Below, piece after piece: positions 26,717 to 36,700 of a stretch of DNA of 64,000 nt. The notes beneath the pieces were generated by a model. It was not told the origin of the DNA and did no database searches. It saw only the letters and a program-made list of their open reading frames with translations. This stretch comes from Mesorhizobium sp. (lineage in GTDB: Bacteria; Pseudomonadota; Alphaproteobacteria; Rhizobiales; Rhizobiaceae): contig SAKE01000002.1 in NCBI GenBank assembly GCA_004017275.1, positions 65,411-129,410 of the forward strand, in the 5' to 3' direction. Each line of letters begins with the position of its first letter. The stretch's first letter is position 1. Both the position numbers and the translations under genes were made by a program.

Positions 26717-27135
26717 TTCCGAATCCTTGCGATCAGCAGCACAACTCCCGCCCCTCCAGCGTCGGCTGAATTTGCTTCACTTCAAAATAGTTCGGGCAGT
26801 TGCCTGTTAAGCGCGCTGAAAACGCATGACAGGGTTCCGCCCCGCCATCCGGCATGTCCAAATCGCTCCCACCCAACGACCGATCGCGTCGCCGGTCAGC
26901 CGGAAACATAACAGCTTCGCGTACATAGCCGCCATTACCATTATTGAGTAGTAAATCGGCTAAAGGTCGATCTGGTCTACCCGACAAGCCTTTCAGACCT
27001 TAGGACATTCGCCGGGACATCTGTCGCTCTTCCGGGAGGTCTAGAACGCTACCACCGACCATGATCAGGCGCACAGCAGAGCCTGCGCTCCCAGGCGCCA
27101 AGTAAGCGGCCGGCCTCGTCCAGCCTGAGGTTGAT
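26717..27135. other. Leader/promoter region of the - strand EPS operon and of the gene at 27136
   Basis: About 420 bases between divergent starts at 26716 and 27136. It holds no coding frame I believe. The ops-like element lies in it. Confidence 0.5.
27045..27056 (-). promoter_or_regulatory. ops-like element (GGTGGTAGCGTT) upstream of the wzc-like gene
   Basis: Read on the minus strand, GGTGGTAGCGTT differs by one base from the first 11 bases of the enterobacterial ops core GGCGGTAGCGT recognised by RfaH. It is in the right strand and in the leader region, about 330 bases before the operon's first start codon. Because the same operon encodes a NusG/RfaH-like protein, this is a plausible loading site. 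One-mismatch matches occur by chance, and alphaproteobacterial specificity may differ. Confidence 0.35.
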
Positions 27136-27669
27136 ATGGATACTTACAGTGATGTTGTTCCGGGGCTTCTAGATTGGGCGGTCAGCAGACCGTTGTCCAT
27201 TCTGATGCTGTCTGCAACCTGGCCGTTGTTGCTTCTTCTCAATAGGGGCCGGTTGCTGGTCTACGGGGTCCTTGCCTTTTTTATTGGAGCTGGGGCCTTG
27301 ATTGTATTCGGCATCGAAAGCCCCGCAGGAGCAGCCGTTGTCGTTTTGGCCTACAGTTTGCTGGTTTCAGTTGCCTTGCTTTCCACCTGGAGGCGACTTG
27401 CCCAAATCGAAAACCGCCTTGCATCGGTCATATCGGCACTCGACGACCTGGAGGTGGCCGAAGAAAGATGGCAGACTTACAACGCCAAACGTGCCCTGCG
27501 ACGCCGGAAGTCGGCCGCTAAGCCAATGGAGCAAATCATTTCGACCGGCGCATCGGAGGGTCTCGAAAGAGATACTCAGGCGATCGCCGGCCCGCCTTGG
27601 CAAGTGGGATTGGCTATTCCGGCTTCAACTCGACCCGCGGTAACCGACGGACTTTCAGAAAAGCGTTAA
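27136..27669 (+). CDS. Hypothetical membrane protein with cytoplasmic coiled-coil tail
   Basis: 177 residues. Two or three membrane segments lie in the first 90 residues (LSILMLSATWPLLLLL, LLVYGVLAFFIGAGALIVFG, AAVVVLAYSLLVSVALLS). A helical segment with coiled-coil character follows (RRLAQIENRLASVISALDDLEVAEERW, about 95-122), then a basic cluster (KRALRRRKSAAK). The family is not recognised. It is divergent from the wzc-like gene and could share its promoter region. Confidence 0.6.
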   Translation: MDTYSDVVPGLLDWAVSRPLSILMLSATWPLLLLLNRGRLLVYGVLAFFIGAGALIVFGIESPAGAAVVVLAYSLLVSVALLSTWRRLAQIENRLASVISALDDLEVAEERWQTYNAKRALRRRKSAAKPMEQIISTGASEGLERDTQAIAGPPWQVGLAIPASTRPAVTDGLSEKR

Positions 27670-27982
27670 ACAGGGCTGCTATCAAGTTGAGCGGTTCTGT
27701 TTCGCGAGGGCGTTAACCGGCTGAAGCGACCGCAAAGTAGCGGTGACGTTCGCTAGGCGCAGCCTAGAAAAGATGTTCCAAAGCGGGCGATAGGTGGCTG
27801 CCGGAAGCCCCAGGGGCAAGTAGCTGAGGCCATTCCGGTAGCTAGATTATAGAAGCCGGCTTCGACCGAGATGACCGGCGTTAGTCGACTTTCATCACAA
27901 TGGTTCACACGGTCGCTGTGAGCGGGACGAAAGTGCGCGATCCTCCTGGATGTCGTTTTGTGCCAGGGCGCCACGACGGATC

Positions 27983-28021
27983 GACCCAAAAGTGGTAAGG
28001 CTGACCCAACAGTGGTAGGCT
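27983..28021. repeat. Imperfect tandem repeat, possible end of a decayed IS21-like element
   Basis: GACCCAAAAGTGGTAAGGCT (27983-28002) is followed at once by GACCCAACAGTGGTAGGCT (28003-28021). Iterated short repeats of this kind occur at the ends of IS21-family elements, where the transposase binds. No istA/istB frame is left nearby, so at most this is a scar. Confidence 0.35.
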
Positions 28022-28086
28022 GCGACGCCATTCGGCTGAAAGGATAGAGGGAACTTTTTGTCCAGTTGATGGTTTGCAGCTTCAAG

Positions 28087-28106
28087 TTGATCGAAGGGGC
28101 GATCAA
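28087..28106. promoter_or_regulatory. Palindrome TTGATCG-N6-CGATCAA before the Crp/Fnr gene
   Basis: Perfect 7-base arms are separated by AAGGGG, ending 22 bases before the start codon. The half-sites begin with TTGAT as in FNR/FixK boxes, but the spacing is ten bases between TTGAT and ATCAA, not the usual four. It could be the gene's own operator. Confidence 0.4.
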
Positions 28107-28128
28107 GGGGTGGGGCTATTAGGACAAA

Positions 28129-28836
28129 ATGGACTTATCAAAACAGGCTTTTGGATTGGCGAGGGGACCTACGCTTGCTGACGCGAGTTGGGAAAGGGGA
28201 TTCTCTGTACTGCCGGGAGCTGTGCGCCGCCTTTATCCAGCGAACACGACGATTGCACGCGAGCATCAGGCCAGATCCCTTATCCTGGTAGTGACTGCGG
28301 GATGGGCCGCATTCGTCAAGGCATTGCCGAACGGCTCGCGTGTCATCGTCGATTTTGCGCTTCCTCGCGAAATTGCCTTGATTGAGGTCAGCGAAGAAGG
28401 GGGCGAGACGGTAACGGCTCTTTCCGATGTGACTGCGATCGAGTTGATCGGTCCTGTCCGTACTTGTTTATCGCGCTATCCGCAGGCCATTTGCGAGACT
28501 ATCCTGCAGGCAGAGGCAAGGCGGTACTCCAGGGTTACGGAACATCTGGCCGGAGTCAGTAGAAGGGGACCTGTGCAACGCACCGCTCACTTTCTTCTTG
28601 AACTGGCCTGCCGCGTACATCGATCAGCAACGACCTATCCGGACCGCTTTGAATGCCCGCTGACGCAGGCCGAACTGGCCGACGCGTTGGGGCTTTCGGC
28701 TGTGCATGTAAGTCGCGTGTTGAAGGATTTGCGGGAAAGCGGATTGGCTTCATTCCGCAATGGTGTGGTCGAGTTGCATGACCATGCGGGACTTATCAAA
28801 ACAGCCGGATTTGATCCGTCTTACATTTCGAATTGA
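28129..28836 (+). CDS. Crp/Fnr-family transcription regulator
   Basis: 235 residues. The N-terminal half has the cNMP-binding beta-roll pattern (LYPANTTIAREHQARSLILVVTAGWAAF) with no cysteine cluster of the FNR type and no full cAMP-binding P-x-G-E-x-(A/L) motif, so the signal is unknown. The C-terminal winged helix (about 165-225) is typical: CPLTQAELADALGLSAVHVS, then RVLKDLRESGLASFRNGVVEL. The start codon follows AGGA closely. It stands alone. A palindrome lies just upstream, and a 16-base direct repeat spans the gene. Targets are unknown. Confidence 0.85.
   Translation: MDLSKQAFGLARGPTLADASWERGFSVLPGAVRRLYPANTTIAREHQARSLILVVTAGWAAFVKALPNGSRVIVDFALPREIALIEVSEEGGETVTALSDVTAIELIGPVRTCLSRYPQAICETILQAEARRYSRVTEHLAGVSRRGPVQRTAHFLLELACRVHRSATTYPDRFECPLTQAELADALGLSAVHVSRVLKDLRESGLASFRNGVVELHDHAGLIKTAGFDPSYISN
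28131..28804 (+). repeat. 16-bp direct repeat at both ends of the Crp/Fnr gene
   Basis: GGACTTATCAAAACAG occurs at 28131-28146 (third base of the start codon onward) and again at 28789-28804 (close to the stop), in different reading frames. Because the frames differ, shared protein sequence does not explain it. Confidence 0.85.
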
Positions 28837-28964
28837 TGTCAAGCGTAATGCTGGTCTCCGCCCCGCAACTGGATCGATCCTCTGGGCGATCAACGCCACC
28901 CCCTCTCGACTGTTCAGGTCGGCAACGTACCGAGCCGTAAGCGCTACCCGGAGTGTAGAGGAAA

Positions 28965-29016
28965 TGGCCGGTGCGGGTTGGCAACCCTCCGGGGGACGTG
29001 AGGACCGCACCGGCCA
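28965..29016. other. Long-stem hairpin with structured loop
   Basis: TGGCCGGTGCGG (28965-28976) pairs perfectly with CCGCACCGGCCA (29005-29016). The 28-base loop itself contains a small inverted repeat (GGTTGGCAACC) and CTCCGGGGG. There is no T-tract after it, so it is not a classical terminator. It may be an RNA element or a mobile-repeat scar. Confidence 0.4.
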
Positions 29017-29087
29017 CTACAGCGAGCTTGAGGTTACGCACTCGCACTTGTCAATTTACAGGCACGTTAGCGACGGCGCAATTAATC

Positions 29088-29171
29088 CTATCGGTGATGC
29101 CCGCTGATATCGGGATTGTCCGACCGCCATTCGCCTTGGCGAGCTTTCTTTTCGATAACAATTTTTGTCAT
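29088..29171 (-). CDS. Possible 27-residue mini-protein
   Basis: An ATG at 29171 follows GGAGG with eight to nine bases between, and encodes a 27-residue charged peptide beginning MTKIVIEKKARQGEW and ending ISGHHR. The Shine-Dalgarno sequence is the main evidence. I recognise no family, and chance is a fair alternative. Confidence 0.3.
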   Translation of the reverse strand: MTKIVIEKKARQGEWRSDNPDISGHHR

Positions 29172-29411
29172 GTCCAATCGTCCTCCAATCCGGTGAGATG
29201 GTCCGCGCCGATCGGAGGCGCGACCGACCAATCCACGCTCCCTGATCAGCGGTAGCAACTGCTGAAGAATCCCTCGGCGAGGAACGCCGCTCCTCGCCCG
29301 AGACGCCTCGGCATTCTAGTTCTTTTGCGTTGAGAGCTCATCCAAGTAGTGGAATGGACTGAATGCCATCTGAGGTCGTAGCGTTCTTTTTTGCGTAGGC
29401 TGGGGAACCGT

Positions 29412-29846
29412 ATGATACCCTTAAAAATCAAAGAGTTGTTGGAAATTGACGCGTACCGGCGAACCATCGGGACACTCGATCACGCCTATGACGTCGACCT
29501 GGCAAATGCTCGCACGCCCAAGGAGCGGGAAAAGGCGGAGTACCGACATTATTGGGAAACGTTCCTATACTATGAACAGATTGCGGAGATAAAAACGCGG
29601 CGACTGCTTCGGAAGGCGGATCGTCTCAATATTCCGATTGGCTGCGCGGGCGACAACAGTCCAATGTGGAGGAGATCGTCCCAGCTTAACAGCTGGATCC
29701 TGACGCCACTTGGTTGCTCTGAAGTCCAAAATATGATCCGTCAAGAATGCAAAGACCGCCGAGAGCACGCCACCACCTGGGCTGGCGTGATCGTCGGCCC
29801 ACTCACCCGGCTAGTGTCTGTTTGGCTGGTTGCACGCGGGCAGTAG
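29412..29846 (+). CDS. Hypothetical protein
   Basis: 144 residues from ATG 29412, preceded by GGGGA; an in-frame TTG seven codons earlier (29391) is less likely. The sequence reads like a real protein: a charged helical N-terminal half (RTPKEREKAEYRHYWETF, then YYEQIAEIKTRRLLRKADRL), a central RRSSQLNSWILTPLG segment, and a C-terminal amphipathic or membrane-touching helix (TTWAGVIVGPLTRLVSVWLVA). It resembles small, widely scattered hypothetical proteins that sit in accessory regions. No function is assigned. Confidence 0.6.
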   Translation: MIPLKIKELLEIDAYRRTIGTLDHAYDVDLANARTPKEREKAEYRHYWETFLYYEQIAEIKTRRLLRKADRLNIPIGCAGDNSPMWRRSSQLNSWILTPLGCSEVQNMIRQECKDRREHATTWAGVIVGPLTRLVSVWLVARGQ

Positions 29847-30379
29847 GCTGTACGGGAGTGCGCATGGCTCTTAAGCCGACTTGCGCATCCAGCGCGAAGG
29901 CGCATGTCGCTGCCCGGTACGTGGCGCGCCTGTGGCTGAACTAAAGCTCGCCCAGGCATCGTCAACGATAAGGAGTTTGGGATGGTACATGGTGGGCTGA
30001 AATTCGAATATCCGAACGCTGGCTTGGAGCAATGCGCCGCAGAAGTAGCGCGAGCTCGGTCAGCCCGGCAAGGGAGGCAAAGGTGTCGCGGGCGAGTGCG
30101 GGAGCAACTCCGGGGAGGACGGTTGGGATCCTCAAGACCCGTAGCGTCATTGTCTCCGTGGCACCGACGTGATCGCAGCTCCCCTGCGGGTGCTATCGCG
30201 CCGCGATGCTCATGTTTTGTGATCTTCAGCAGAGTCGCAAGGGCTTTACCATGTGAGGTCTCGGGTGCGCCGGCCGTCTTTGCTATGGCCATCAAAAGAT
30301 GCGCAACCGATAGCATGACAATTCCGCATGATATATAAAGCTTGTCTAATGTGATCGATTGTTCGGGGCGCAAATTCGG
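29847..30379. other. Intergenic region before the type I secretion operon
   Basis: About 530 bases. Open frames on the minus strand cover it but have no family pattern. It should hold the promoter of the operon at 30380. Confidence 0.4.
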
Positions 30380-32149
30380 ATGCCCAGTTATTCGAGCAGA
30401 AGGGTGTTATCGAGGAGCGTGGTCGAAATGGGCCTCTTCTCCGCGGTGATGAACACCCTGGTGTTAATTCTGCCCCTCTACATGTTGCAGGTATATGATC
30501 GCGTCTTGCCCGCGGCCAATCTGGATACTCTCACCTACCTGACCCTTCTTGCGCTTTCGTCGCTCTTGCTCTTCGGCGTGCTCGAAATCGTACGGGGGGT
30601 ATATGCGAGCCGACTGGCCGCGCGACTGGATGTCTCTTTGGGCACATCGTCTTTTCTCGCCGCAATGAGCGGTCCCCGCGCTGGGCTCGGCGATGTCCAG
30701 GCCTTGCGCGACTTGGCCACCCTGCGGGGGTTCATCGCTTCACGAACCATCTTCTTTCTCTTCGACCTTCCTTTCGGGCCGATCTTCGTGGGCCTCCTCT
30801 ATTTCATCCACCCGTTGCTCTTCCTTGTAACGGTGGTCGGAGCGGTTCTCATGGTGTCCATCGCCGTGCTGAATCAGGTCGCGAGTTCGCGGCCCGGCAA
30901 GGAGGCGGCGGAGAACCTTAATGCCTCAATGAATTCGGCGCAGGCCTTCGCGCGAAACTTCGAAACGGTCCGTGCACTCGGCATGGTGTCCAACGCGATA
31001 GAGTTCTGGGGTGCCCGTTTTTCCGGCTCGCTGCACGCCTCGGATGGGCTCGCTCGCATCAACGCATTTTATGGCGGTGTGTCTCGCACCACGCGGTCGG
31101 TACTGCAAATCGCGATACTAGGCGTCGGCGCTTATCTGGTTCTGCACAACGAGATGACCGCCGGGATGATATTTGCGTCCTCGATGATTTCGGCGCGCGC
31201 TTTGCAACCTCTTGATCAAATCGTTGGAAGCTGGCGGCAGATCACCGACGCCAATCTTGCATGGAAGAGGCTTTCGGCTTCCCGATCCGAACCGGACAAG
31301 CAGGAAAGCATAGCGTTGCCCGCCCCTGAAGGAGCGTTGAGCGCATATCAGATAGTTTATCACCTTCCTGGATCGGCCGACGGCGCGCTGCCGCTCATAA
31401 AGCGAGTGACCTTCGAGGTCCCCGCTGGAGAAACAGTCGCTATCGTCGGCCCAAGCCAGGCCGGAAAATCAACACTGGCGCGGCTTATCGTCGGTGCCAT
31501 TCAACCCCGTTCTGGCGCGATCCGCATCGATGGCGGCGATATTCGAAACTGGGATCCCGAGCAGCTCGGCCATCACATTGGCTACCTTCCGCAGGATGTC
31601 GAACTTTTCCCAGGAACAATCGCCCAGAACATTTCGCGCTTTGAGCCCGATGCAGCCGACGAAAAGTTAGTCCGGGCGGCCCAGCAGGCGCAGGTGCATG
31701 AGCTCATCCTGGGGCAGAGGAACGGATACTCGACTGTGATCGGCCCCGCTGGCGTTCGTCTCTCAGGCGGTGAGCGTCAACGTATTGGCCTTGCGCGCGC
31801 CTTTTACGGCGATCCCAAGATCCTGATGCTCGACGAGCCCAACGCAAATCTTGATTCTTATGGCGAAGCCGCGCTCGTGCGCGCGATCATCCTGGCGCGT
31901 TCACGAAAAACCACCGTGCTTGTCATCACCCACCGACCCTCCCTCGCAGCCAAATGCGATCGCATACTTATGCTGCGCAATGGCCAGGTCGAGATCTATG
32001 GTTCAACCAAGGCCGTGCTCGACAAACTTGCCGAGCGACAGGGGCTAGCCACATCGCCCGCAGCTTCCCAGTCGCGTGATAACGAAGGAGTGGTGCCTTT
32101 CCCGTCACCTACACGCGTGGAGATAAAGGTTGCCAATGACGGTTCGTAG
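30380..32149 (+). CDS. Type I secretion ABC permease/ATPase (PrsD-like)
   Basis: 589 residues from ATG 30380; an in-frame TTG (30359) would add seven. The N-terminal membrane domain (about 15-305) starts [20 protein letters not shown] with the [12 protein letters not shown] motif seen in PrsD, AprD and LapB-type exporters. No peptidase C39 domain precedes it. The ATPase has Walker [14 protein letters not shown] (the usual second Gly is Gln), signature [14 protein letters not shown] and Walker [13 protein letters not shown], with a later H-loop VLVITHRPS. It exports RTX-type proteins unfolded from cytoplasm to outside with the adaptor encoded next and a TolC-type channel. The RTX protein (3-1223) and the cadherin-repeat protein (12487-15630) are plausible cargo. 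Confidence 0.92.
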   Translation: MPSYSSRRVLSRSVVEMGLFSAVMNTLVLILPLYMLQVYDRVLPAANLDTLTYLTLLALSSLLLFGVLEIVRGVYASRLAARLDVSLGTSSFLAAMSGPRAGLGDVQALRDLATLRGFIASRTIFFLFDLPFGPIFVGLLYFIHPLLFLVTVVGAVLMVSIAVLNQVASSRPGKEAAENLNASMNSAQAFARNFETVRALGMVSNAIEFWGARFSGSLHASDGLARINAFYGGVSRTTRSVLQIAILGVGAYLVLHNEMTAGMIFASSMISARALQPLDQIVGSWRQITDANLAWKRLSASRSEPDKQESIALPAPEGALSAYQIVYHLPGSADGALPLIKRVTFEVPAGETVAIVGPSQAGKSTLARLIVGAIQPRSGAIRIDGGDIRNWDPEQLGHHIGYLPQDVELFPGTIAQNISRFEPDAADEKLVRAAQQAQVHELILGQRNGYSTVIGPAGVRLSGGERQRIGLARAFYGDPKILMLDEPNANLDSYGEAALVRAIILARSRKTTVLVITHRPSLAAKCDRILMLRNGQVEIYGSTKAVLDKLAERQGLATSPAASQSRDNEGVVPFPSPTRVEIKVANDGS

Positions 32150-33482
32150 CCAAACCATCCAGACGGGCGCCAATGCGTATCGCTGGCAAAGTGACGTCGA
32201 TACACGCACCGATCGGATCACGCTGGCGGGGTATGGAAGCGTGGCCGTTTTTTTGCTCGGCTTCGGATTCTGGGCAGCCACTGCGCCGATTGCAGGTGCA
32301 ACGATCGCGCCAGGGGTGGTTGCAGCAGCAGGGCAAAATGTCATGATCCAGCACCTCGAAGGAGGCGTGGTCAGCAGCATCAAGGTCCGAGAGGGCGACA
32401 GGGTCTCAAGAGGCCAGGCCCTGATTGTCCTCGATCCGACGGTAGCGCAGTCCCAGCTCAACCGCGTTCTCAAGCAATGGGTTGCCCAAAAAGCTGACAT
32501 TGCGCGGCTTGAGGCAGAGCGGGACGGCCTCGAGAAAATTGTCTTGTCCAGCGATCTCGGCGCCTATTCAGACGCTTCCGAATACAGCGATGTCTTCGGA
32601 GAGCAAAATAAGGAATTTCAGGCTCGGTTGGCGCGCTATGCCGCAGAACAGGGGATTCTGAAGCAAAGGGTAATGGCCCTCCAGGACGCGATTGTCGGGC
32701 TGAGGGCTCAAAAGAAGGCAGCGGAAAATCAAATTGCGATCGTCAGCGGGGAGACGGAGCGAAAAAAAGACCTGCTGGAAAAAGGACTCACAAATCGTTC
32801 GGAATACACCGATCTTCTGCGCAGCACCGCCGAGTTGGTAGGCCAGGCAGGGTCTCTGGAAGCGCAGATCGCTAGCTCGGCGACCCAGACTGTGGAAGCG
32901 CGTCAGCAGATTGAACGACTTACAACCAGCCGGGTCGAGGATGCCGTCACGGAATTGAACAAAGCACGGGCGCAGGTCGCGGATCTCGAGGAACAAATCA
33001 ACGCTGGTCGATCGGTCCTGGATCGGACGACCATCCGGGCGCCGGTAGACGGTATCATCGTTAGATCGCTCTACAATTCCCAAGGCAGCGTCATCCGTGC
33101 TGGGGAGGTGGTAATGGAGCTTCTGCCGACTACGAACGAGTTCATTGTCGAGGCCAGGATAAAGCCCGAAGATATCGACTCAATCCGGGTGGGGCAGGAC
33201 GCAAATATGATGTTCACGGCGCTCAACGCGCGTACGACGCCGAAAGTGCCCGGGAAGGTGTTCTACATTTCGGCGGACCGGCTGATCACACCCAGCACGG
33301 GACTGCCTTACTTCACCGTACGGCTTAAAATGGCCGACAAGTTGCCGCGGCAGATCAAGCCCGAGCAGATCTATCCAGGCATGCCGGTCGAAACATTCAT
33401 CTCAACCGGCGAGCGAACGTTTCTGGCTTATCTGACCAAGCCCCTGGTGGATTCGTTCCAGCGCGCTTTCCGGGAGAGATAG
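32136..33482 (+). CDS. Type I secretion membrane-fusion protein (HlyD/PrsE-like)
   Basis: 448 residues from ATG 32136, which overlaps the ABC gene by 14 bases and has AAAGG six bases upstream. One membrane anchor is at about residues 28-52 ([20 protein letters not shown]). Then come the lipoyl-like half-motif [19 protein letters not shown], a long coiled coil (about 105-290) and the second half [20 protein letters not shown]. The end ([21 protein letters not shown]) is typical of PrsE. It bridges the ABC protein and an outer-membrane channel. No TolC gene is in this operon, so a channel from elsewhere must be used. Confidence 0.92.
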   Translation: MTVRSQTIQTGANAYRWQSDVDTRTDRITLAGYGSVAVFLLGFGFWAATAPIAGATIAPGVVAAAGQNVMIQHLEGGVVSSIKVREGDRVSRGQALIVLDPTVAQSQLNRVLKQWVAQKADIARLEAERDGLEKIVLSSDLGAYSDASEYSDVFGEQNKEFQARLARYAAEQGILKQRVMALQDAIVGLRAQKKAAENQIAIVSGETERKKDLLEKGLTNRSEYTDLLRSTAELVGQAGSLEAQIASSATQTVEARQQIERLTTSRVEDAVTELNKARAQVADLEEQINAGRSVLDRTTIRAPVDGIIVRSLYNSQGSVIRAGEVVMELLPTTNEFIVEARIKPEDIDSIRVGQDANMMFTALNARTTPKVPGKVFYISADRLITPSTGLPYFTVRLKMADKLPRQIKPEQIYPGMPVETFISTGERTFLAYLTKPLVDSFQRAFRER

Positions 33483-33517
33483 GCTCGCCTGCCTCCTGGG
33501 TATCGCAAGTTTCAGAT

Positions 33518-33555
33518 GTGAAGCGGGCGCCGGATCAACCCGGCGCCCGCTTCAC
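33518..33555. terminator. Hairpin after the type I secretion operon
   Basis: GTGAAGCGGGCGCCG (33518-33532) and its complement (33541-33555) form a 15-16-base stem with a 6-8-base loop, 36 bases after the stop of the adaptor gene. There is no T-tract on the + side, so it is an imperfect intrinsic terminator or an RNA-stabilising hairpin. Confidence 0.6.
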
Positions 33556-33759
33556 GTTGGAGCCCTGTTGCCTTCAACGTCGGACGAAGTGGAAGTCATC
33601 CGCTGCCGGTCCGCCCGTGCCGTCGTCGCCAACTGTGAAGCTGTCCGCATCGCAAGCGCCGAGCACGTGGCGTCATGAGTGCTATCCGAAACGACCAGCG
33701 TTCCTCCACTGCCGTCCTGGTTTGCATGATGGAGCGCCCGACGCGGCGAATTCGTAACC

Positions 33760-36700
33760 CTACTCGGCGGCCGTCTCCGATGGCGCCTCTACCGGTCCCG
33801 AAGGCTCGGCCTCGGCACGGGGCTTGCGCCGTGAAAACAGCGACCTGAGCGTGACGTAGAACACCGGCGTCAGGAACAGGCCGACGAAGGTGACGCCGAG
33901 CATGCCGGAGAACACCGCGGTGCCGAGCGACTGGCGCATTTCTGCGCCCGGGCCTGTTGCGATCATCAGCGGCACGACGCCGAGGATGAACGAGAAGGCG
34001 GTCATCAGGATCGGCCGCAGCCTGAGCCGGCAGGCTTCGACGGCAGCCTCAGCTGCCGACAGGCCGCGTTCCTGCGCCTGCCGCGCGAATTCGACGATCA
34101 GGATCGCGTTCTTGGCGGCAAGCCCGATCAGCACGATGAGGCCGATCTGCACGAGGATGTTGTTGTCCAGCCCTCGGAAAGACACGCCGAGCAACGCCGC
34201 GAGCACGCCGAGCGGCACTACCAGCACAATGGCGAACGGCAGCACCCAGCTTTCATATTGCGCCGCCAGCGCCAGGAACACGAACAGCACCGACAGTCCG
34301 AAGATATAGACAGCGGCATTGCCGGTGTTGCGCTCCTGATAGGCGAGCTCGGTCCATTCATAGGAGGTACCGGCCGGCAGCGTCTCTGCCGTGATCCCTT
34401 CCATCAATGCCAGCGCGTCGCCCGTGGAAACGCCGGGCGCGGCGTTGCCCTGCAGCGGCACCGAGACGTACATGTTGTAGCGCTGGACCAGCGCCGGGCC
34501 GGTGACGTCGCGGATCTCGATCAACGTGCCGAGCGGAACCAGCGCGCCGGTCGCCGAGCGCACCTTCAGTTTCAAGATGTCGGCGCGATCGAGGCGGAAC
34601 GCCTGGTCGGCCTGCGCCCGCACCTGGTAGACGCGCCCGAAAGCGTTGAAGTCGTTGACGTAGGCGGTGCCCAAATTGATCGACAGCGTCTCGAAGATGT
34701 TGGGGATCGGCACGTTCAGGATGCGTGCCTTGTCGCGATCGATCGCCAGGAAGAATTGCGGGCTCGACGCGGAGAACGTGGTGAACACGCCCGTCAGCCC
34801 CGGCGTCTTGTTAGCCTTGGCGGCGATTTCGTAGGCAAGCGCCAGAATCTGCCGCATATCGGCGCTGTTGCGCTCCTGGATCTGCAGCTTGAAGCCGCCG
34901 GCATTACCGACGCCGCGGATCGGCGGCGGCGGCAGTGCGATAATGAAGGCTTCCTTGATGCTTTGCAGGCTGCCGAACAGATTGCCGATGACCTGGGTCG
35001 CCGACTGGCCTGCTTTCAGTCGCTCGTCAAACGGCTTGAACCTGGCGAAGATCACGCCCGCGTTGCTGGCGTTGGTGAAGGTCGCGCCGGAGAAGCCGGC
35101 GAAGGCGACTGCATAGTCGACGCCTGACGTTTTCTGGATGATCTGCGACGCCTGCTGGATGACCGCATCGGTCCTCGACAGCGAGGCGCCGTCCGGCAAC
35201 TGGACGACGACGATCGCATAGCCCTGGTCGAGCGACGGAATGAAACCGCGCGGCACCGTCTGCACCATGTAGACCGTGGCGCAGATGAGGGCCGCAAAAA
35301 CGGCCAGCATGGCGGCGATCGTTATCCGCGAGCCGACCAGCACGCGGATGATGCTCGAATACCCGTGGGCGACCCTGTCGAAGCCGCGATTGAAGCCGTC
35401 GGCGAGCGCCCGTCCGAACCGCGCCAGGAAAAAGCGCGGCGGCGCCGCCGCGGCGTGGTGGGGCTTGAACAGCAGTGCGGCCAGCGCTGGCGAAAGCGTC
35501 AGCGAGTTGAATGCCGAGATCGCCGTCGACACCGCGATGGTGATCGCAAACTGCAGGTAGAACTGCCCAGAAATGCCGGGGATGAAGGCCGTCGGTACGA
35601 ACACGGCTATCAACACCAGCGAGATCGCGATCACGGCCGTTCCGACTTCGTCCATGGTCAGGTGCGACGCCGGATTGGGCGCCAGCCCTCTGGCGATATT
35701 GCGCTCAACGTTTTCGACCACGACGATCGCATCGTCGACGACGATGCCGATCGCCAGAACGAGGCCGAACAGCGTCAGCATGTTGAGCGAGAAGCCGGCG
35801 GCGTAAAGCACCGCCAGCGTGCCGATCAGCGACACAGGGATCGCCACGATCGGCACGATCGCCATGCGCCACGATTGCAGGAAGACGATGATGACGATGA
35901 TGACCAGCAGCATCGCCTCGAGGATCGTCTTGTAGACCTCCTGGATCGACTCGGCGACGAACTCGGTCGGATTGTAGACGATGTCGTAGCTCAACCCCTT
36001 CGGGAAGTCGCGGGAAAGCTCCTTCATCTTGTCCTGGATCTGCGGCTAGCGCATTGGTGCCCGGCCGCTGGAAGATGGCGAGCGCCACCGCCGGTTTGCC
36101 GTTGAGATAGGAGTTGGTGACGTAGTCCTTGGCGCCGAGCTCGATGCGCGCCACGTCCTGCAACGAGATCAGGCGGCCGTCGTCGGTCGATTTGACGATC
36201 ACGTATCGGAAGTCGCGTGCGTCGTTGAAGCGGCCTTGCGTGGTGACCGTGTACTGGAACGCGGTGCCGGTGCTGGTCGGCGGCGCGCCGATCGAGCCGC
36301 CCGACACTTGGACGTTCTGGTCGCGCAGCGCCTGCACCACATCGCCCGAGGTCATCCCCAGGGCGGACAGTTTTTCCGGATCGAGCCAGATGCGCAGCGA
36401 ATATTCGCGTTCGCCGAAGATGATGAGGTCGCCGACGCCGTCGAGTCTGAGCAGTATGTCGCGCACCCGCGAGCGGGCGTAGTTCGAGACGTAGAGCTGG
36501 TCGTAGGTATTGTCGGGCGACAGCATATGCACGACCATCATCAGGTCGGGCGAGCTCTTGGTGGTGGTGATGCCGAGGCGGCGGACTTCTTCGGGCAGGC
36601 GCGGCTCGGCAACCGACACCCGGTTCTGCACCAGCACCTGCGCCTGGTCGAGATTGGTGCCCAGCTTGAAGGTGATGGTCAGCGCCATCGCCCCGTCGCC

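Larger units (their letters stand above)
27670..28128. other. Intergenic region with mobile-element-like repeats
   Basis: About 460 bases without a credible gene; an open frame on the minus strand (27753-28106) has no family pattern. The region contains the imperfect tandem repeat at 27983-28021 and the palindrome at 28087-28106. Confidence 0.4.
28837..29411. other. Intergenic region with a hairpin and a possible mini-ORF
   Basis: About 575 bases with no ordinary gene. It holds the hairpin at 28965-29016 and the mini-ORF at 29088-29171. Open frames on the minus strand through the hairpin look like artefacts. Confidence 0.4.

Noticed and set aside
28087..28106. Standard FNR/FixK box
   Set aside because: The half-sites are spaced by ten bases, not four; kept only as a generic palindrome.
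29741..30373. 210-codon minus-strand frame before the type I secretion operon
   Set aside because: It overlaps the end of the hypothetical gene at 29412, and its Arg/Ser/Pro/His-rich composition is typical of an antisense shadow.
36030..36060. Programmed ribosomal frameshift in the RND gene
   Set aside because: No slippery run is visible at the junction, and residues expected by family comparison are missing, which fits a deletion.
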